NCBI GenBank assembly: GCA_041747075.1
Contig: JBGTFW010000299.1
Coordinates: 1-15,205 of the forward strand
Length of the DNA: 15,205 nt
Source of the DNA: CAJQPP01 sp041747075
GTDB lineage: Bacteria; Planctomycetota; Planctomycetia; Pirellulales; Pirellulaceae
Direction of reading: 5' to 3'
The notes under the pieces are model-generated. The model was not told where the DNA came from. It did no database searches and was given only the letters and a program-made list of their open reading frames with translations. Each line of letters opens with the position of its first letter. Positions within the stretch are counted from its first letter, which is position 1. Positions 15,191 through 15,205 of this stretch are shown here, piece by piece. Position numbers and translations under genes: made by a program.

Positions 15191-15205
15191 GCGGCTGGAA
15201 GCCGC
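15191..15205 (-). repeat. REP-like palindrome, inverted partial copy 3
   Basis: GCGGCTGGAAGCCGC is the exact reverse complement of the GCGGCTTCCAGCCGC core of copy 2. The two are 13 bases apart and face each other, like a REP doublet (BIME). The copy is cut by the window edge, so its GTGG foot would lie outside. Confidence 0.7.

Noticed and set aside
1..15205. CRISPR array, tRNA or insertion sequence
   Set aside because: No regularly spaced repeat array, no cloverleaf with a CCA-type end and no transposase frame were seen on either strand.

Overview
The window carries a nearly complete Tad (tight adherence)/Flp type IVc pilus locus. It is flanked by a fragment of an unrelated membrane-protein gene on the left and an oppositely oriented gene for an exported beta-rich protein on the right. 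The organism is probably a member of the Planctomycetota. This is inferred from the moderately high GC content, the style of the TadG-like and AAA+ proteins, pilin precursors of the E-[ED]-x-P-T-x-x-E-Y type, the DUF6263-like protein, and GTGG-footed palindromic repeats. No rRNA or other taxonomic marker is present, so the assignment is not proven.

Layout. 1-483: 3' part of a multi-pass membrane protein (DoxX/MauE or HTTM-like). 484-764: regulatory region with a textbook sigma-54 promoter (TGGCAC-N5-TTGC, 651-665) and upstream GTGTCAA direct repeats. 765-1221: two paralogous Flp pilins separated by a strong GC hairpin. 1302-10080: assembly genes on the plus strand, in order prepilin peptidase CpaA/TadV, CpaB/RcpC with a duplicated RcpC domain, TadA/CpaF ATPase, TadB, TadC, TadE, TadG-like protein, and a winged-helix + AAA+ ATPase. 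10081-10446: a 366-base gap holding a REP-like palindrome. 10447-14204: a second plus-strand unit with the RcpA/CpaC secretin, an unrecognised Cys-rich exported protein and a TadD-like TPR lipoprotein. 14237-15136: convergent gene for an exported DUF6263-like protein. 15155-15205: a head-to-head pair of the same REP-like palindromes, cut by the window edge.

How it works together (family knowledge plus inference): CpaA should process the Flp pilins and TadE. TadA, TadB and TadC form the cytoplasmic motor and inner-membrane platform. The secretin forms the outer-membrane channel, with CpaB and TadD as its periplasmic and lipoprotein partners. TadE and TadG are minor pilin-like components. No TadZ/CpaE localisation ATPase is visible. 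The AAA+ protein is the only unassigned cytoplasmic component in the cluster and is the most interesting candidate for a lineage-specific accessory factor. The sigma-54 promoter suggests that pilin expression depends on an enhancer-binding activator encoded elsewhere.

I found no tRNA, rRNA, CRISPR array, insertion sequence or phage gene.
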